A stretch of DNA of 64,000 bases from an uncultured bacterium (GCA_905215755.1 CAJMRE010000003.1:42674-106673); one strand, 5' to 3'. Positions 8,343 to 18,377 are shown, counted from the stretch's first letter. The notes: a model not told the origin generated them from the sequence alone. Numbers and translations are program-made.

Positions 8343-8651
8343 ATGGCACTCCCTCAGCTTACCGACGAGCAGCGCAAGCAGGCTCTTGAGAAGGCTGCCG
8401 CCGCACGTCACGCTCGCGCTGAGCTTCGCGAGCAGATCAAGAAGGGCGAGAAGTCCCTCGAGTCCGTGCTCAACTCCGATGACCCCATCGCTTCCCGCAT
8501 GAAGGTTTCCACCCTCATCGAGTCTCTGCCCGGTTATGGCAAGGCCAAGGCCGCCAAGATCATGGAGGAGCTCGGCATCTCCGCTACCCGTCGCGTCCAG
8601 GGCCTCGGTGTCCGTCAGCGCGAGCAGCTTCTCGAGCAGCTGACCAAATAA
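8343..8651 (+). CDS. mihF: Integration host factor, actinobacterial type (mIHF)
   Basis: A nucleoid-associated protein of 102 residues that binds and compacts DNA; in mycobacteria it is essential. Unrelated in fold to E. coli IHF. The helix-two-turn-helix region reads TLIESLPGYGKAKAAKIMEE (about residues 59-78). I chose ATG 8343 because TTGGAGG is 8 nt upstream. The order pyrF-mihF-gmk-rpoZ is conserved across Actinomycetota and supports both the call and the phylum. Confidence 0.92.
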   Translation: MALPQLTDEQRKQALEKAAAARHARAELREQIKKGEKSLESVLNSDDPIASRMKVSTLIESLPGYGKAKAAKIMEELGISATRRVQGLGVRQREQLLEQLTK

Positions 8652-9221
8652 GTGAGCGCTCAGGATTCAAAGCTCTTTGTGATTTCTGGACCGTCAGGTG
8701 CAGGCAAGGGCACGCTCGTCACTCGTGTGCGCGAGCGTCGCTCGAACCTGGGCCTGACGGTTTCGGCTACCACTCGAGCACCACGCAAAGGTGAGGTCGA
8801 CGGCGTCAACTACTTTTTCCTGACGCACGAGGAGTTCGACCGCCGCGTGGCAAACGGTGAGTTTGTTGAGTGGGCTGAGGTCCACGGCAACTGCTACGGC
8901 ACGTTGGTGAGCGAGGTCACATCCAAGCTCGCCTCTGGCTCGTCTCTGATCTTGGAGATTGATGTCCAGGGCGCCCTGCAGGTCAAGGAGCGTTTCCCCG
9001 AGGCCGTGTTGATCTTTATCAAGCCGCCTTCGCTCGAGGTGCTTCGCGATCGCCTGGTCGGTCGCGGTACCGAGACGCCCGAGACGATTGAGCTGCGTAT
9101 GGCAAACGCCGCCGATGAACTTGCCCTTGCCGACCGCTACGACGACGTCGTGGTGAATGACGATCTCGACCGCGCGACCGATGAGCTCGTTCGCGTTCTC
9201 GATATGCATGAAAGGATCTGA
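8652..9221 (+). CDS. gmk: Guanylate kinase
   Basis: Phosphorylates GMP to GDP. The 189-residue product has the P-loop GPSGAGKGT (13-21) and the GMP-binding segment TTRAPRKGEVDG. The GTG start directly follows the mihF stop codon with no separate ribosome-binding site, so translation is probably coupled to mihF. Confidence 0.95.
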   Translation: MSAQDSKLFVISGPSGAGKGTLVTRVRERRSNLGLTVSATTRAPRKGEVDGVNYFFLTHEEFDRRVANGEFVEWAEVHGNCYGTLVSEVTSKLASGSSLILEIDVQGALQVKERFPEAVLIFIKPPSLEVLRDRLVGRGTETPETIELRMANAADELALADRYDDVVVNDDLDRATDELVRVLDMHERI

Positions 9222-9226
9222 GGTCC

Positions 9227-9508
9227 GTGTCCGTTGTAAAGCCTTGCATTGACGATCTTCTGGAGAAGACCGATCACAACCGCTTCCTGCTCGCCTCGCT
9301 TGCCTCTAAGCGCGCCTGCGACATTAACAGCATGCTGCGTGGCCAGCACAACCGTGTGCTCGCCGTCCAGGATGTCGACGACATCACCATTGCGCTCTCC
9401 GGCGCCGATACCATCTCGATGGCTATGGACGAGATTGTCGACGGCGATATCTCCTACGACGAGGCCCGTTACGAGAAGGCGCTCGGCCACAAGGTTGCTG
9501 AAGCCTAA
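9227..9508 (+). CDS. rpoZ: RNA polymerase omega subunit
   Basis: A small subunit that assists beta-prime folding and RNA polymerase assembly. The 93-residue length and N-terminal motif LLEKTDHNRFLLASLASKRA match the family. It starts with GTG 5 nt after gmk, as in other actinobacteria. Confidence 0.92.
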   Translation: MSVVKPCIDDLLEKTDHNRFLLASLASKRACDINSMLRGQHNRVLAVQDVDDITIALSGADTISMAMDEIVDGDISYDEARYEKALGHKVAEA

Positions 9509-10753
9509 ATGGCAGCCCGCGTCTGCCTGGTCCACTATCACGAGGTTGGACTGAAGGGCAAGAACCGCGCACATTTTGAGCATATCCTCATGGATAACAT
9601 CAAGGCGGCCTTGGCCGCCTTTTCCGTGAATGCCGTGTCTCGAATTTCCGGTTATATCCTCGTGACCTTTAACGAGCATCAGGCCGACGAGGCGGCGCGC
9701 GTCATTCGCACCGTCCCCGGCGTTGCCCGCGTGTCCCTGGCATATCACACGAACCGCGACCCGCAGGAGTACTGCGCCGCCGCCGTGAAGGCGCTGCGCG
9801 AGTTTGGTCCCTTCGAGTCGTTTAAGGTTCACGCCAAGCGTTCGAACACCGACTATGAGCTCACCTCGATTGATATCAATCGGCAGGTAGGCGAGGTGCT
9901 GTGCGAAGCGTTTCCCGATAAAAAGGTCCAGATGCACGACCCCGACGCGATGGTGCACGTGCTGGTGGTCCAGGGTAGCGTCTATGTGTATGCGCGCTCT
10001 GAGCGCGGTGTGGGTGGCCTTCCGGTGGGGTCTGCCGGCAAGGTCGTGACGCTGCTGTCGTCGGGTATCGATTCCCCGGTGGCGACCTGGATGCTCGCGC
10101 GTCGCGGCGCGGTGTGCGTGCCGGTACATTTCTCCGGTCGTCCGCAGACACCCGATACGAGCGAGTATTTGGTGCAGGACATCATCCGTGCGCTTGAGCC
10201 GGGTGTCCAGATCGGCCGCCTGTATGTGGTGCCGTTTGGCGACTGCCAGCGTGAGATTTCGGTCACCTGCCCCAGCAACCTGCGTGTGATCATGTATCGC
10301 CGCATTATGTATTCGGTTGCCGAGCGCATCGCGCATATCGAGGGCGCCAAGGCCATTGTGACGGGCGAGTCGCTTGGTCAGGTTGCCTCCCAGACGCTTG
10401 AGAACATCATGGCCGTCAACGAGGCCGTGAAGATTCCCGTGTTCCGTCCGCTCATTGGTTCTGATAAGCAGGAGATCATCGCGCGTGCCCAGGAGATCGG
10501 CACGTTTGATATCTCGACCGAGGCTGCTCCCGATTGCTGCACGCTGTTTATGCCGCGCCGTCCCGAGACGCACGCTAAACTCGATGCCGTGCATGAGGCG
10601 TGGGAGCTGTTCGATCACGAGGAGATGATTGAGCGTTTGCTCAAACAGACCGAGTATATCGACTTCGAGAGCAACACGTATAAGGCCCCTAAGACCTTAA
10701 AACGCAAACATTCCGAGCTCGCTCCACGTGAGATTTACCAAGATCACGAATAA
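9509..10753 (+). CDS. thiI: tRNA 4-thiouridine synthase / thiamine sulphur-transfer protein ThiI
   Basis: Adenylates and thiolates U8 of tRNA, and in some bacteria serves thiazole synthesis. Of 414 residues, the N-terminal ferredoxin-like and THUMP region covers about 1-165. The PP-loop ATPase motif SSGIDSPVA starts near residue 183. The C-terminal rhodanese domain of the E. coli enzyme is absent, as in Bacillus ThiI, so a separate cysteine desulfurase must supply sulphur. The CC pair near residue 343 (DCCTLFMPRRP) is a candidate reactive site. It starts right after rpoZ, where most actinobacteria carry coaBC. Confidence 0.92.
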   Translation: MAARVCLVHYHEVGLKGKNRAHFEHILMDNIKAALAAFSVNAVSRISGYILVTFNEHQADEAARVIRTVPGVARVSLAYHTNRDPQEYCAAAVKALREFGPFESFKVHAKRSNTDYELTSIDINRQVGEVLCEAFPDKKVQMHDPDAMVHVLVVQGSVYVYARSERGVGGLPVGSAGKVVTLLSSGIDSPVATWMLARRGAVCVPVHFSGRPQTPDTSEYLVQDIIRALEPGVQIGRLYVVPFGDCQREISVTCPSNLRVIMYRRIMYSVAERIAHIEGAKAIVTGESLGQVASQTLENIMAVNEAVKIPVFRPLIGSDKQEIIARAQEIGTFDISTEAAPDCCTLFMPRRPETHAKLDAVHEAWELFDHEEMIERLLKQTEYIDFESNTYKAPKTLKRKHSELAPREIYQDHE

Positions 10754-10763
10754 TATTGTGTAT

Positions 10764-10797
10764 AGACCGGCGGTGATTTTGCATCGTCGGTCTTTTT
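10764..10797 (+). terminator. Rho-independent terminator after thiI
   Basis: AGACCGGCG pairs with CGTCGGTCT (one G:T pair) and is followed by TTTTC. It ends the mihF-gmk-rpoZ-thiI unit. Confidence 0.75.
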
Positions 10798-10967
10798 CTA
10801 TCTGGGCATTAGGCGACAAACGGTTCATCTGTCGACGTCTGCCTGAATAAATGGACACTTTTCAGCAAGGTTTTGGTCAGCTTTTGGTTTGACCGTGGAA
10901 ACTGGTGTGGGCGTGCGGAGTCTGCGGCGCTCGTTTCCTGACACGATGGTGTTGGGAGGTGTTTGCT

Positions 10968-11678
10968 ATGGCGCAGCGCGAGCAACATGAACGGGTTAAA
11001 CGGATGGACCGCTGGGCAGAAAAGCTGCTCGGCCATAAGGCGGTGGTCGTGGCGATTCTGGTTGCCATTGCCGCTGCGAGTGGCCTGGCGATGGCAAATT
11101 TTGGTGGCCATTCCAGCAACGTGTCGTTTGAGCGTAGTGACGAGGCAGGCGCCTCGGATGTGCGAGGGGACGGGGATGTGTCACCTGATGATGCCGATGA
11201 GTCGTCTGCCAAGAGTTCTTCTGCCGCCGAGGTGTACGTCGATGTGGATGGCGCCGTTGTGAGGCCTGGCGTGTACCGGCTCAAAGGCGGAGCGCGGGTA
11301 TCCCAGGCAATCGATGCTGCCGGAGGGCTTACGGCCGAGGCGGATGTGACAGGGCTTAATCGTGCGTCCAAGATCACAGATGGTCAAAAGATCTATGTGC
11401 CGACGGTGGGGGAGCAACAAGCGGCTGTGGCGGTCGGCGGGGCCGAAAGCGGTGCTGCCACGACTCCTGGTGCGGGGTCTTCGTCGGGGCTCGTGAACAT
11501 CAATACGGCAAGTGCGGCGGAGCTGCAGACGCTTTCGGGCATCGGGCCTTCTATGGCCCAGTCAATTATCGACGAACGGACGCAAAACGGGGCCTTTGCC
11601 TCGGTTGATGACCTTATGCGCGTATCGGGGATCGGTGAGAAGAAGCTCGCCAAAATCAAAGATTGCATCTGCGTATGA
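10968..11678 (+). CDS. comEA: Competence DNA-binding protein ComEA
   Basis: A membrane-anchored receptor for double-stranded DNA during natural transformation. The 236-residue protein has one N-terminal membrane helix (about 25-45), an acidic and serine-rich linker, an SLBB domain (about 88-140) and a C-terminal double helix-hairpin-helix (about 172-236) beginning VNINTASAAELQTLSGIG. ATG 10968 follows GGGAGG. It overlaps comEC by 4 nt. Further competence genes are not in the window. Confidence 0.92.
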   Translation: MAQREQHERVKRMDRWAEKLLGHKAVVVAILVAIAAASGLAMANFGGHSSNVSFERSDEAGASDVRGDGDVSPDDADESSAKSSSAAEVYVDVDGAVVRPGVYRLKGGARVSQAIDAAGGLTAEADVTGLNRASKITDGQKIYVPTVGEQQAAVAVGGAESGAATTPGAGSSSGLVNINTASAAELQTLSGIGPSMAQSIIDERTQNGAFASVDDLMRVSGIGEKKLAKIKDCICV

Positions 11679-13978
11679 GTGCGACCGAGCGCGAGCATGT
11701 GATGCCATCGCGGCCCTTGATGCCGTGGACGATGGTACTTTGTGCCGGTTTGTGTGCGAGCTGTGGCTTGGTGCTTAACGTGGCAGCCGATGTGCTGCTG
11801 GGAGAGCGGGCAGCGCCCGTTATATTGCTTATGGCCATTCCCGTTGCGGCTGCGGCGTGCATCGTATTGGCTCGGTCCTGCATGCGTCTTGTGCGATGGA
11901 AGCGATGGCTGTATGCCGCGGCTCTCGGCCTCGTGGCGGGGGCGGTCGTGTCCGCTGGTTGGGCGATAGGGGCGCTGCGCGCTTCGAGGGCATTGGATAA
12001 TCGGGCTGCGAGCAGTCTCGAATTTTATGTGCAGGGCGATCCGTCCATCAATGACGGTTCGTACTCCTATACCTGCGATGCGTATGCGGGCGAAAAGCGC
12101 TTGGGTCAGGTACGGCTGTCGTGTGATCATGAACTCGACGCCGGTTCGCATGTACGTGCTATCGGTCGAATTTCGCGGTTTGAGAATGATGCGTATGGGC
12201 GCTCACGCGTGCTTCGGGGCGAGCTTCGAAAGGTTAAAGTCGTCCGGTTGGTATCGGTCGACGAGGGTTCTCCGGGGCCGTTGCTTTGGCTTCGAAACGA
12301 GCTCCTTGCCCTTATCGCGCCCGCGACCGATCCAGCGCGCTCGCTTATTGCCGGCGTTGTCTGCGGACGCTCGGCCGAGCTGCGTGCCCTGCCGGCGGGC
12401 GATTGGTTTTCGGTAACGGGCACCGCACATCTTATCGCCGTTTCGGGCAGTCATCTTGCCATCGTGGGGTTTGTGATTGAGAGCGCCCTGCAAAAGACGC
12501 GTCTCTCTCGTGGGCTGCAGCGGGGGTTGCTGGTGCTGGCCCTCGCTGCCTATACCGTCTTTACGGGCGCCTCGCCCTCGGCCGTGCGCGCGTGCTGTAT
12601 GGTGGCGGTGACGCTTGTCGCCAACGGCGCCGGACGTCGTCGGCATGGCCTCTCGGCTCTTTTTTTGACCATGGCAATTTTTGTGTTGCTGCGGCCGACG
12701 GTATTGTTCGAAATGGGTTTTCAGCTATCGTGCGCCAGTGTTTTTGCCATCCTTTGTTTTTGCCCCTACGCCACCTACGCCTTGGGCGAGTTGGGTGTGC
12801 CATCGGGCGTCGCCAGTATTTTGTCTGTCACGCTGTGCTCGCAGCTGGCGACACTTCCCGTTACGATTCCCGCATTTGAGACGTTTTCGCTCATTGCCCC
12901 GCTCGCAAATGCCGTGATCGGTCCGGTGATAAGCGTGCTGCTCGCTATATCGATTGTGCTGGTGCCCTGCTCGCTTGTGCCGCTGTTGCGTCACGGGGCG
13001 CTCGTGGTGCCCATGATTGTCGCTCGCTGCGCCCTGTTCTTTGAGCAGCTCTTTGCTGCCGTTCCGGGCGCATCCGTAAGCGTGCCGCCCGGTACACCCT
13101 TGGTATACGTGGTGCCGTTTACGCTGACCGTCCTCTTGGTCTGGTGGCCACGCCCCTGCGCACGGCCCATGGCAGTGGGGCTGTTGTGTTTGATGCTTGC
13201 AGCGGGTGTTCCGTATGTCTATTGGGATCGATGCGCACCGCCTTCGGTAACGGTCCTCGATGTTGGCCAGGCCGATGCGATTCTGGTTCGTCAGGGTGGC
13301 ACTGTGGCGCTCGTCGACTGTGGGCTCGATGAGCGCGTGGTGTCGGCGTTGGTTCGCAACAATGTCCACCATATCGATGCCGTCTTCGTGACGCATTGGG
13401 ACGAAGACCATTGGGGTGGTCTTCCCGATGTGCTCGATCAGTTTTCGGTTGGAACCATTGCGGTCGCGGCCGATGCGCTAGAAGGCGCGCCTGCTGAGGT
13501 TCTGAATCGCCCCGGCGTTACGTATCGGCAGGTGGCCCGCGGAGACACGTTCGATATCGGCGCATTTCGGGCTCGTGTGATATGGCCGTTTGACACGGTG
13601 GATGGCGAGGGCAATGAGGACTCGCTTGTCTTGCTGCTCTCCTATGCTCAGGAAGGCAAGAGCCTGCGCGTGCTCCTCACCGGTGATGCCGAGCTCGATC
13701 AGGAGTGCGAGTTTGTGCAGGCGGTGGGCGATATCGATGTGCTCAAGCTGGGGCATCACGGCTCAAAAGTTTCCGTCGACACTGACCTACTGGAAACGCT
13801 TAAGCCCGAGCTCTCTATCGCGAGTGCGGGCGAGGGCAACCGCTACGGTCATCCATCCGATGCCTGCATCGATGCCGTTCGCGATGCGGGTGGCGCGTTC
13901 GCATGCACCATCGAACAGGGAGATATCACTGTCTCGCCGACTGCAACCGGTTTTGCCATGCGATGTCAGCGACCTTGA
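11675..13978 (+). CDS. comEC: ComEC/Rec2 DNA uptake channel
   Basis: Forms the inner-membrane channel that imports single-stranded DNA. The 767-residue protein has several N-terminal helices (about 10-105), an OB-like DUF4131 region (about 105-210), the multi-helix Competence domain (about 210-510) and a C-terminal metallo-beta-lactamase-like domain with DVGQADAILV, THWDEDHWGG and LKLGHHGSK. The full metal-binding set suggests an active nuclease domain. The ATG at 11675 overlaps the comEA stop codon (ATGA). Confidence 0.92.
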   Translation: MSATEREHVMPSRPLMPWTMVLCAGLCASCGLVLNVAADVLLGERAAPVILLMAIPVAAAACIVLARSCMRLVRWKRWLYAAALGLVAGAVVSAGWAIGALRASRALDNRAASSLEFYVQGDPSINDGSYSYTCDAYAGEKRLGQVRLSCDHELDAGSHVRAIGRISRFENDAYGRSRVLRGELRKVKVVRLVSVDEGSPGPLLWLRNELLALIAPATDPARSLIAGVVCGRSAELRALPAGDWFSVTGTAHLIAVSGSHLAIVGFVIESALQKTRLSRGLQRGLLVLALAAYTVFTGASPSAVRACCMVAVTLVANGAGRRRHGLSALFLTMAIFVLLRPTVLFEMGFQLSCASVFAILCFCPYATYALGELGVPSGVASILSVTLCSQLATLPVTIPAFETFSLIAPLANAVIGPVISVLLAISIVLVPCSLVPLLRHGALVVPMIVARCALFFEQLFAAVPGASVSVPPGTPLVYVVPFTLTVLLVWWPRPCARPMAVGLLCLMLAAGVPYVYWDRCAPPSVTVLDVGQADAILVRQGGTVALVDCGLDERVVSALVRNNVHHIDAVFVTHWDEDHWGGLPDVLDQFSVGTIAVAADALEGAPAEVLNRPGVTYRQVARGDTFDIGAFRARVIWPFDTVDGEGNEDSLVLLLSYAQEGKSLRVLLTGDAELDQECEFVQAVGDIDVLKLGHHGSKVSVDTDLLETLKPELSIASAGEGNRYGHPSDACIDAVRDAGGAFACTIEQGDITVSPTATGFAMRCQRP

Positions 13979-14056
13979 TGCTGCCGTTGGCGTGGGACCA
14001 ACCCGTGGGATAGAATGACACGGTACGAGCACGAGAGCCTGCGGGAGGGGAGCGCG

Positions 14057-15019
14057 ATGTCCGAAACCGGTCTTTTGCCGGCGTATCTGATCGTCGGTAC
14101 CGACGGAGTCAAACGCGACCACGCCGTCTCGCGTATGAAGGCTCGTCTGGAAAAGACGGGCATGGTCGAGTTCAACCTCGACGAGCGCGATATGACCAAA
14201 GACCCCGATATCGAGTCGATTATCGGGTCGCTTAACACCTTTCCCATGGGCAGCGAGTTTCGCCTGGTAATCCTTGACGGCTGCTCAAAACTCGTCAAAG
14301 CGATCTCCGAGCCGCTTGTCGAGTATCTGGCGAGTCCCAGCCCCACGACGGTTTGCCTCATCATCGCCGATTCGCTTGCCAAGAACACGCGCCTGTACAA
14401 GGCAATCGCCAAGATTGACAAGAAGGCCGTGATCGACTGTTCGGGCACCAAGCGCTGGGAGCTCCCGCGCCGCGTGCAGCAGATGGCGACGCAGCACGGA
14501 AAGTCCATCTCGACGGCGGCCGCCGAGGAGCTCGTTTCGCGCTCGGGTGAGAACACCCGCATGCTCGATAACGACTTGGCCAAGCTTGCCCAGATGGTCG
14601 AGGCGCCGCAAATTGAGCTTGCCGATGTGGAACGCTGGATCGTGCGCACGGCCGAAGTCCAGCCCTGGGATTTTCTCAACGCGGTCTCGGCTCGTGATAT
14701 GCGCCGCTCGCTTGAGCTCTTTGGGCTGTTACCCACCAAGAGCTATGTGTGGACCTACACGCTGCTGTGCGGACGCATTCGCGAGCTTATCGTCGCCAAG
14801 GCACTCGATGCGCGTGGACAGGGCCGCGAGCTTGCCGCGACGCTCAAGCTCCAGTCCTGGCAGGTCAAGAATCACCTGACCTGGGCACGTCGCTTTTCGA
14901 TGGCAGAGCTCGTTGCCGCGCTCGAGGGCGCGGTCGATGTGGAGCTCGCACTGAAGGGTTCGGCCGATTCTCAGACCGCGCTTTTGCTCTGGATTACGAA
15001 CATCTTGAGAAAATCGTGA
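14057..15019 (+). CDS. holA: DNA polymerase III delta subunit
   Basis: The clamp-loader subunit that opens the sliding clamp. The 320-residue protein begins with a RecA-like domain (PAYLIVGTD) that, as in all HolA proteins, lacks a canonical P-loop. It ends with the helical collar domain. ATG 14057 is chosen for the GGGAGGGGAG just before it. It commonly follows comEC and precedes rpsT in Gram-positive genomes, as here. Confidence 0.9.
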   Translation: MSETGLLPAYLIVGTDGVKRDHAVSRMKARLEKTGMVEFNLDERDMTKDPDIESIIGSLNTFPMGSEFRLVILDGCSKLVKAISEPLVEYLASPSPTTVCLIIADSLAKNTRLYKAIAKIDKKAVIDCSGTKRWELPRRVQQMATQHGKSISTAAAEELVSRSGENTRMLDNDLAKLAQMVEAPQIELADVERWIVRTAEVQPWDFLNAVSARDMRRSLELFGLLPTKSYVWTYTLLCGRIRELIVAKALDARGQGRELAATLKLQSWQVKNHLTWARRFSMAELVAALEGAVDVELALKGSADSQTALLLWITNILRKS

Positions 15020-15152
15020 TGATACCTGCCTATTTGACAAATTCGTTCTATCCCTTTGAGGGGGAGCGTGCTATAGTAGGCGCTTGCATGACCTCACCGT
15101 GTCTCAGAGGTGTCATACATTTTTTGCAAGGAACTCGAAAGGAACTCCAGAA

Positions 15153-15419
15153 GTGGCAAACATCAAGTCTCAGAAGAAGCGTATCCGCACCAATGAGGCA
15201 GCTCGCATGCGTAACAAGGCTGTCAAGTCCGAGCTCAAGACGCTGACCAAGCACGTCCAGTCCGCCGTCGCCGAGGGCGACGCCGAGAAGGCCCAGGCTG
15301 CCCTCAAGACCGTCACCAAGCGTCTCGACATGGCTGCCGCCAAGCATGTTATCCACAAGAACCAGGCTTCCAACCGCAAGTCCGGTCTTGCCAAGCTCGT
15401 GAACAGCATCAACGCCTAA
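15153..15419 (+). CDS. rpsT: 30S ribosomal protein S20
   Basis: An 88-residue helical protein that binds 16S rRNA. It begins VANIKSQKKRIRTNEAARMR, a standard S20 N-terminus, so the GTG at 15153 with AAAGGA upstream is the start. It has its own terminator. Confidence 0.95.
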   Translation: MANIKSQKKRIRTNEAARMRNKAVKSELKTLTKHVQSAVAEGDAEKAQAALKTVTKRLDMAAAKHVIHKNQASNRKSGLAKLVNSINA

Positions 15420-15454
15420 GTTGTAAATTTCACACCACACAGATTACGCGCATA

Positions 15455-15490
15455 AATGGAGCCTGTTTTATGGAACAGGCTCCATTTTTT
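15455..15490 (+). terminator. Rho-independent terminator of rpsT
   Basis: AATGGAGCCTGTT pairs perfectly with AACAGGCTCCATT and leads into TTTTTT. It lies immediately upstream of lepA, which therefore needs its own promoter or read-through. Confidence 0.85.
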
Positions 15491-15515
15491 GTATCGCTCG
15501 GGTAAGATAGTCCGC

Positions 15516-17327
15516 ATGAATACTTCAATTGACATTTCCCACATCCGCAACTTCTCAATTGTTGCGCACATCGACCATGGCAAGTCCACGATCAGTGACC
15601 GTATCCTCGAGCTCACCCATACCGTCGACGAGCGCGACATGGAGTCGCAGCTGCTCGACACCATGGATATCGAGCGCGAGCGCGGCATCACGATCAAGTC
15701 CAACGCCGTCCGCGTGTCCTATGACGCCGACGACGGCGAGACGTATCAGTTCAACCTCATCGATACGCCGGGCCACGTGGACTTTACCTATGAGGTCTCG
15801 CGTTCGCTGGCCGCCTGCGAGGGCGCGGTGCTCGTCGTCGATGCCACCCAGGGTGTCGAGGCGCAGACCGTCTCCAATGCGACGCTCGCCATGAACGCCA
15901 ATCTGGACATTGTGCCGGCCATCAACAAGATCGACCTGCCCTCGGCTCATCCCGACGAGGTTAAGACCGAGATCGAGGATGACCTGGCGATTCCTGCCGA
16001 TGATGCCGTGTGTGTCTCGGGCAAGACCGGCGAGGGCATCCACGATCTGCTGGAGTCCATTGTCTTTTTGATCTCTCCGCCCAAGGGCGATGCGAACGCG
16101 CCGCTCAAGGCACTCATCCTGGATTCGTACTTCGACGAGTATCGTGGCGTCGTCGCCACGGTGCGCATCTTTGACGGCTCCATCAAAAAGGGCGATACCC
16201 TGCGCATGATGCAGGCAAAGGGCGACTTTTTGGTCGATGGCGTGGGCGTCAAGCGTCCCGCCGAGACCCCGGTCGATGCGCTGACGGTCGGCGAGGTGGG
16301 CTACGTGGTCACGGGCCTGAAGGACCCCGAGGCCGTTCGCGTGGGCGATACCCTCACGTGGGCGTCGAATCCCTGCCCCGAGCCGCTTCCCGGTTACCGC
16401 GAGGCCAAGCCCATGGTCTATACGGGCCTGTTCCCGATCGATAACAAGGACTACGAGAACCTGCGTGACGCGCTCGATAAGCTGCACGTCAACGACCCGT
16501 CGTTGGTGTGGGAGCCCGAGACCTCGGTGGCGCTCGGCTTTGGCTTCCGCGTGGGCTTCTTGGGCCTGCTGCACATGGAAGTCGTCAAGGAACGCCTGGA
16601 GCGCGAGTTCAATCTTGACCTCATTGCCACGAGTCCATCGGTCGACTATCACGTCTATAAGACTGACGGCGAGATGATTGATGTCCGCAGCCCGCAGGAT
16701 CTGCCCGAGGCTACGCGCATCGAGCGCATTGAGGAGCCCTACCTCAAGGCCAAGATTATCTGCCCGCCCGAGTATACGGGTGCCGTCATGCAGCTCGCTA
16801 TCGAGCACCGCGGCATTACTACCGACATGATCCATCTCACGAGCAAGTCGGTCGAGATGCGCTTCGATATGCCGCTTGCCGAGCTCATCTTGGATTTCTT
16901 TGACCAGCTCAAGAGCCGAACCAAGGGCTATGCCTCGCTCGACTACGAGTTCAACGAGTATCGTCCCTCCGAGCTCGTGAAGCTCGATATCTTGCTTTCG
17001 GGCGACGAGGTGGACGCGCTGTCGTTTATCGTCCACAAGGACAAGGCCTACGGTCTTGCCCGCGGTCTATGCGACAAGCTCAAGGAAATCATTCCGCGTC
17101 AGCTGTTCGAGGTTCCCATCCAGGGTGCTATCGGCAACAAGATCATTGCCCGCTCCACCGTCAAGGCGCGTCGCAAGGACGTGCTTGCCAAGTGCTACGG
17201 CGGCGATATCTCGCGTAAGCGCAAACTGCTCGAGAAGCAGAAAGAGGGCAAGAAACGCATGAAAGCCATCGGCTCGGTCGAGGTCCCGCAGGAGGCCTTT
17301 ATGGCGATTCTCAAGGTGGACGAGTAG
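15516..17327 (+). CDS. lepA: Elongation factor 4 (LepA)
   Basis: A ribosomal GTPase that back-translocates stalled ribosomes. The 603-residue protein has the G1 motif AHIDHGKST (17-25), the DTPGHVDF G3 motif, NKID (G4), EF-G-like domains II, III and V, and the LepA-specific C-terminal domain with basic end (RRKDVLAKCYGGDISRKRK). The ATG at 15516 gives a normal-length N-terminus; the upstream in-frame ATG falls inside the terminator. Confidence 0.96.
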   Translation: MNTSIDISHIRNFSIVAHIDHGKSTISDRILELTHTVDERDMESQLLDTMDIERERGITIKSNAVRVSYDADDGETYQFNLIDTPGHVDFTYEVSRSLAACEGAVLVVDATQGVEAQTVSNATLAMNANLDIVPAINKIDLPSAHPDEVKTEIEDDLAIPADDAVCVSGKTGEGIHDLLESIVFLISPPKGDANAPLKALILDSYFDEYRGVVATVRIFDGSIKKGDTLRMMQAKGDFLVDGVGVKRPAETPVDALTVGEVGYVVTGLKDPEAVRVGDTLTWASNPCPEPLPGYREAKPMVYTGLFPIDNKDYENLRDALDKLHVNDPSLVWEPETSVALGFGFRVGFLGLLHMEVVKERLEREFNLDLIATSPSVDYHVYKTDGEMIDVRSPQDLPEATRIERIEEPYLKAKIICPPEYTGAVMQLAIEHRGITTDMIHLTSKSVEMRFDMPLAELILDFFDQLKSRTKGYASLDYEFNEYRPSELVKLDILLSGDEVDALSFIVHKDKAYGLARGLCDKLKEIIPRQLFEVPIQGAIGNKIIARSTVKARRKDVLAKCYGGDISRKRKLLEKQKEGKKRMKAIGSVEVPQEAFMAILKVDE

Positions 17328-17331
17328 GCCT

Positions 17332-18375
17332 ATGGCGCTTTCCGAATACAGCGAGCGGTTGCTGGGCGCCTATGCCGAGCAACCGTTCCTTATGGCTCCC
17401 ATGGCGGGCGTGACCGACCCTGCCTACCGCATCATGTGCCGCCGCCGCGGTGCCAACCTTGCCTACAGCGAGATGGTGAGCGTGGCAGGCCTTGCCTATG
17501 CCAGCAACAAAACGTGGCGCCTGGTGCTGCCGGCCGACGAGGAGCAGCAGATTTGCGTGCAGCTCTTTGGCTCCAAGCCCGAGCAGTTTGCGAGCGCCGT
17601 CGCCGCCGTCGAGGATCGTGTGGGCGATCGTCTGTCGCTCATCGATATCAATATGGCATGCCCCGCCCGCAAGGTCGTTACCAAGGGCGAGGGCTCGGCG
17701 CTTATGCGCACACCCGATCTGGCCGAGAAGATTGTTGAGGCAGCTGTGGGCGCGGCTCATGTTCCCGTGACCGTGAAGATCCGCAAGGGTTTTTATGCCG
17801 AGGACCGCAACGCCGCAACGTTTGCCCAGATGCTCGAAGGGGCGGGCGCCTCCGCAGTTGCCGTGCACGGTCGTTGTGCCACGCAGCTCTATACGGGGCA
17901 GGCCGATTGGTCTGTCGTCGATGAGGTCGCAGATGCCGTCGAGATTCCCGTGATTGGTTCGGGCGATGTGTTCTGCGCCGAGGATGCCGCGGAGCATCTG
18001 CGCAGTTCTGGTGCCAGCGCGGTGTTTATCGCGCGCGGCATCTATGGTAATCCCTGGGTGTTCGGCGATGCTCGCGCCCTTGCACTCGATGGCATACCGG
18101 TGCCGGCACGCAGCTCCGTCGAGCGCCTGGACGCCCTGCGTGAGCACCTTACGCTGACGCATGAACTCTTACCGCTCATGTCGCGTGCCCGCACGTACGC
18201 AAGCTGGTACTTAAAAGGCATGCCCCATGCCGCCGCTTGGCGTGCCCATGTGGTGCGCTGTTCCACTTACGAGGAGTTTATGGCGCTGGTCGATGAGATC
18301 GAGCGCGATGTGGTGGCCTGCGAGGCCGCCCTTGCCGCTGGCAAGTCGGTGCCTGCTCATCCGCTGGGGGCCTAA
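17332..18375 (+). CDS. dusB: tRNA-dihydrouridine synthase
   Basis: Reduces uridines in the tRNA D-loop using FMN and NADPH. The 347-residue protein has the flavin barrel start APMAGVTDPAYR (about 21-32), the catalytic cysteine in DINMACPARKV (about 105-115), and the FMN phosphate loop GSGDVF. The closest named relative by pattern is DusB. It begins 4 nt after lepA, so it is probably cotranscribed. Confidence 0.92.
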   Translation: MALSEYSERLLGAYAEQPFLMAPMAGVTDPAYRIMCRRRGANLAYSEMVSVAGLAYASNKTWRLVLPADEEQQICVQLFGSKPEQFASAVAAVEDRVGDRLSLIDINMACPARKVVTKGEGSALMRTPDLAEKIVEAAVGAAHVPVTVKIRKGFYAEDRNAATFAQMLEGAGASAVAVHGRCATQLYTGQADWSVVDEVADAVEIPVIGSGDVFCAEDAAEHLRSSGASAVFIARGIYGNPWVFGDARALALDGIPVPARSSVERLDALREHLTLTHELLPLMSRARTYASWYLKGMPHAAAWRAHVVRCSTYEEFMALVDEIERDVVACEAALAAGKSVPAHPLGA

Positions 18376-18377
18376 TA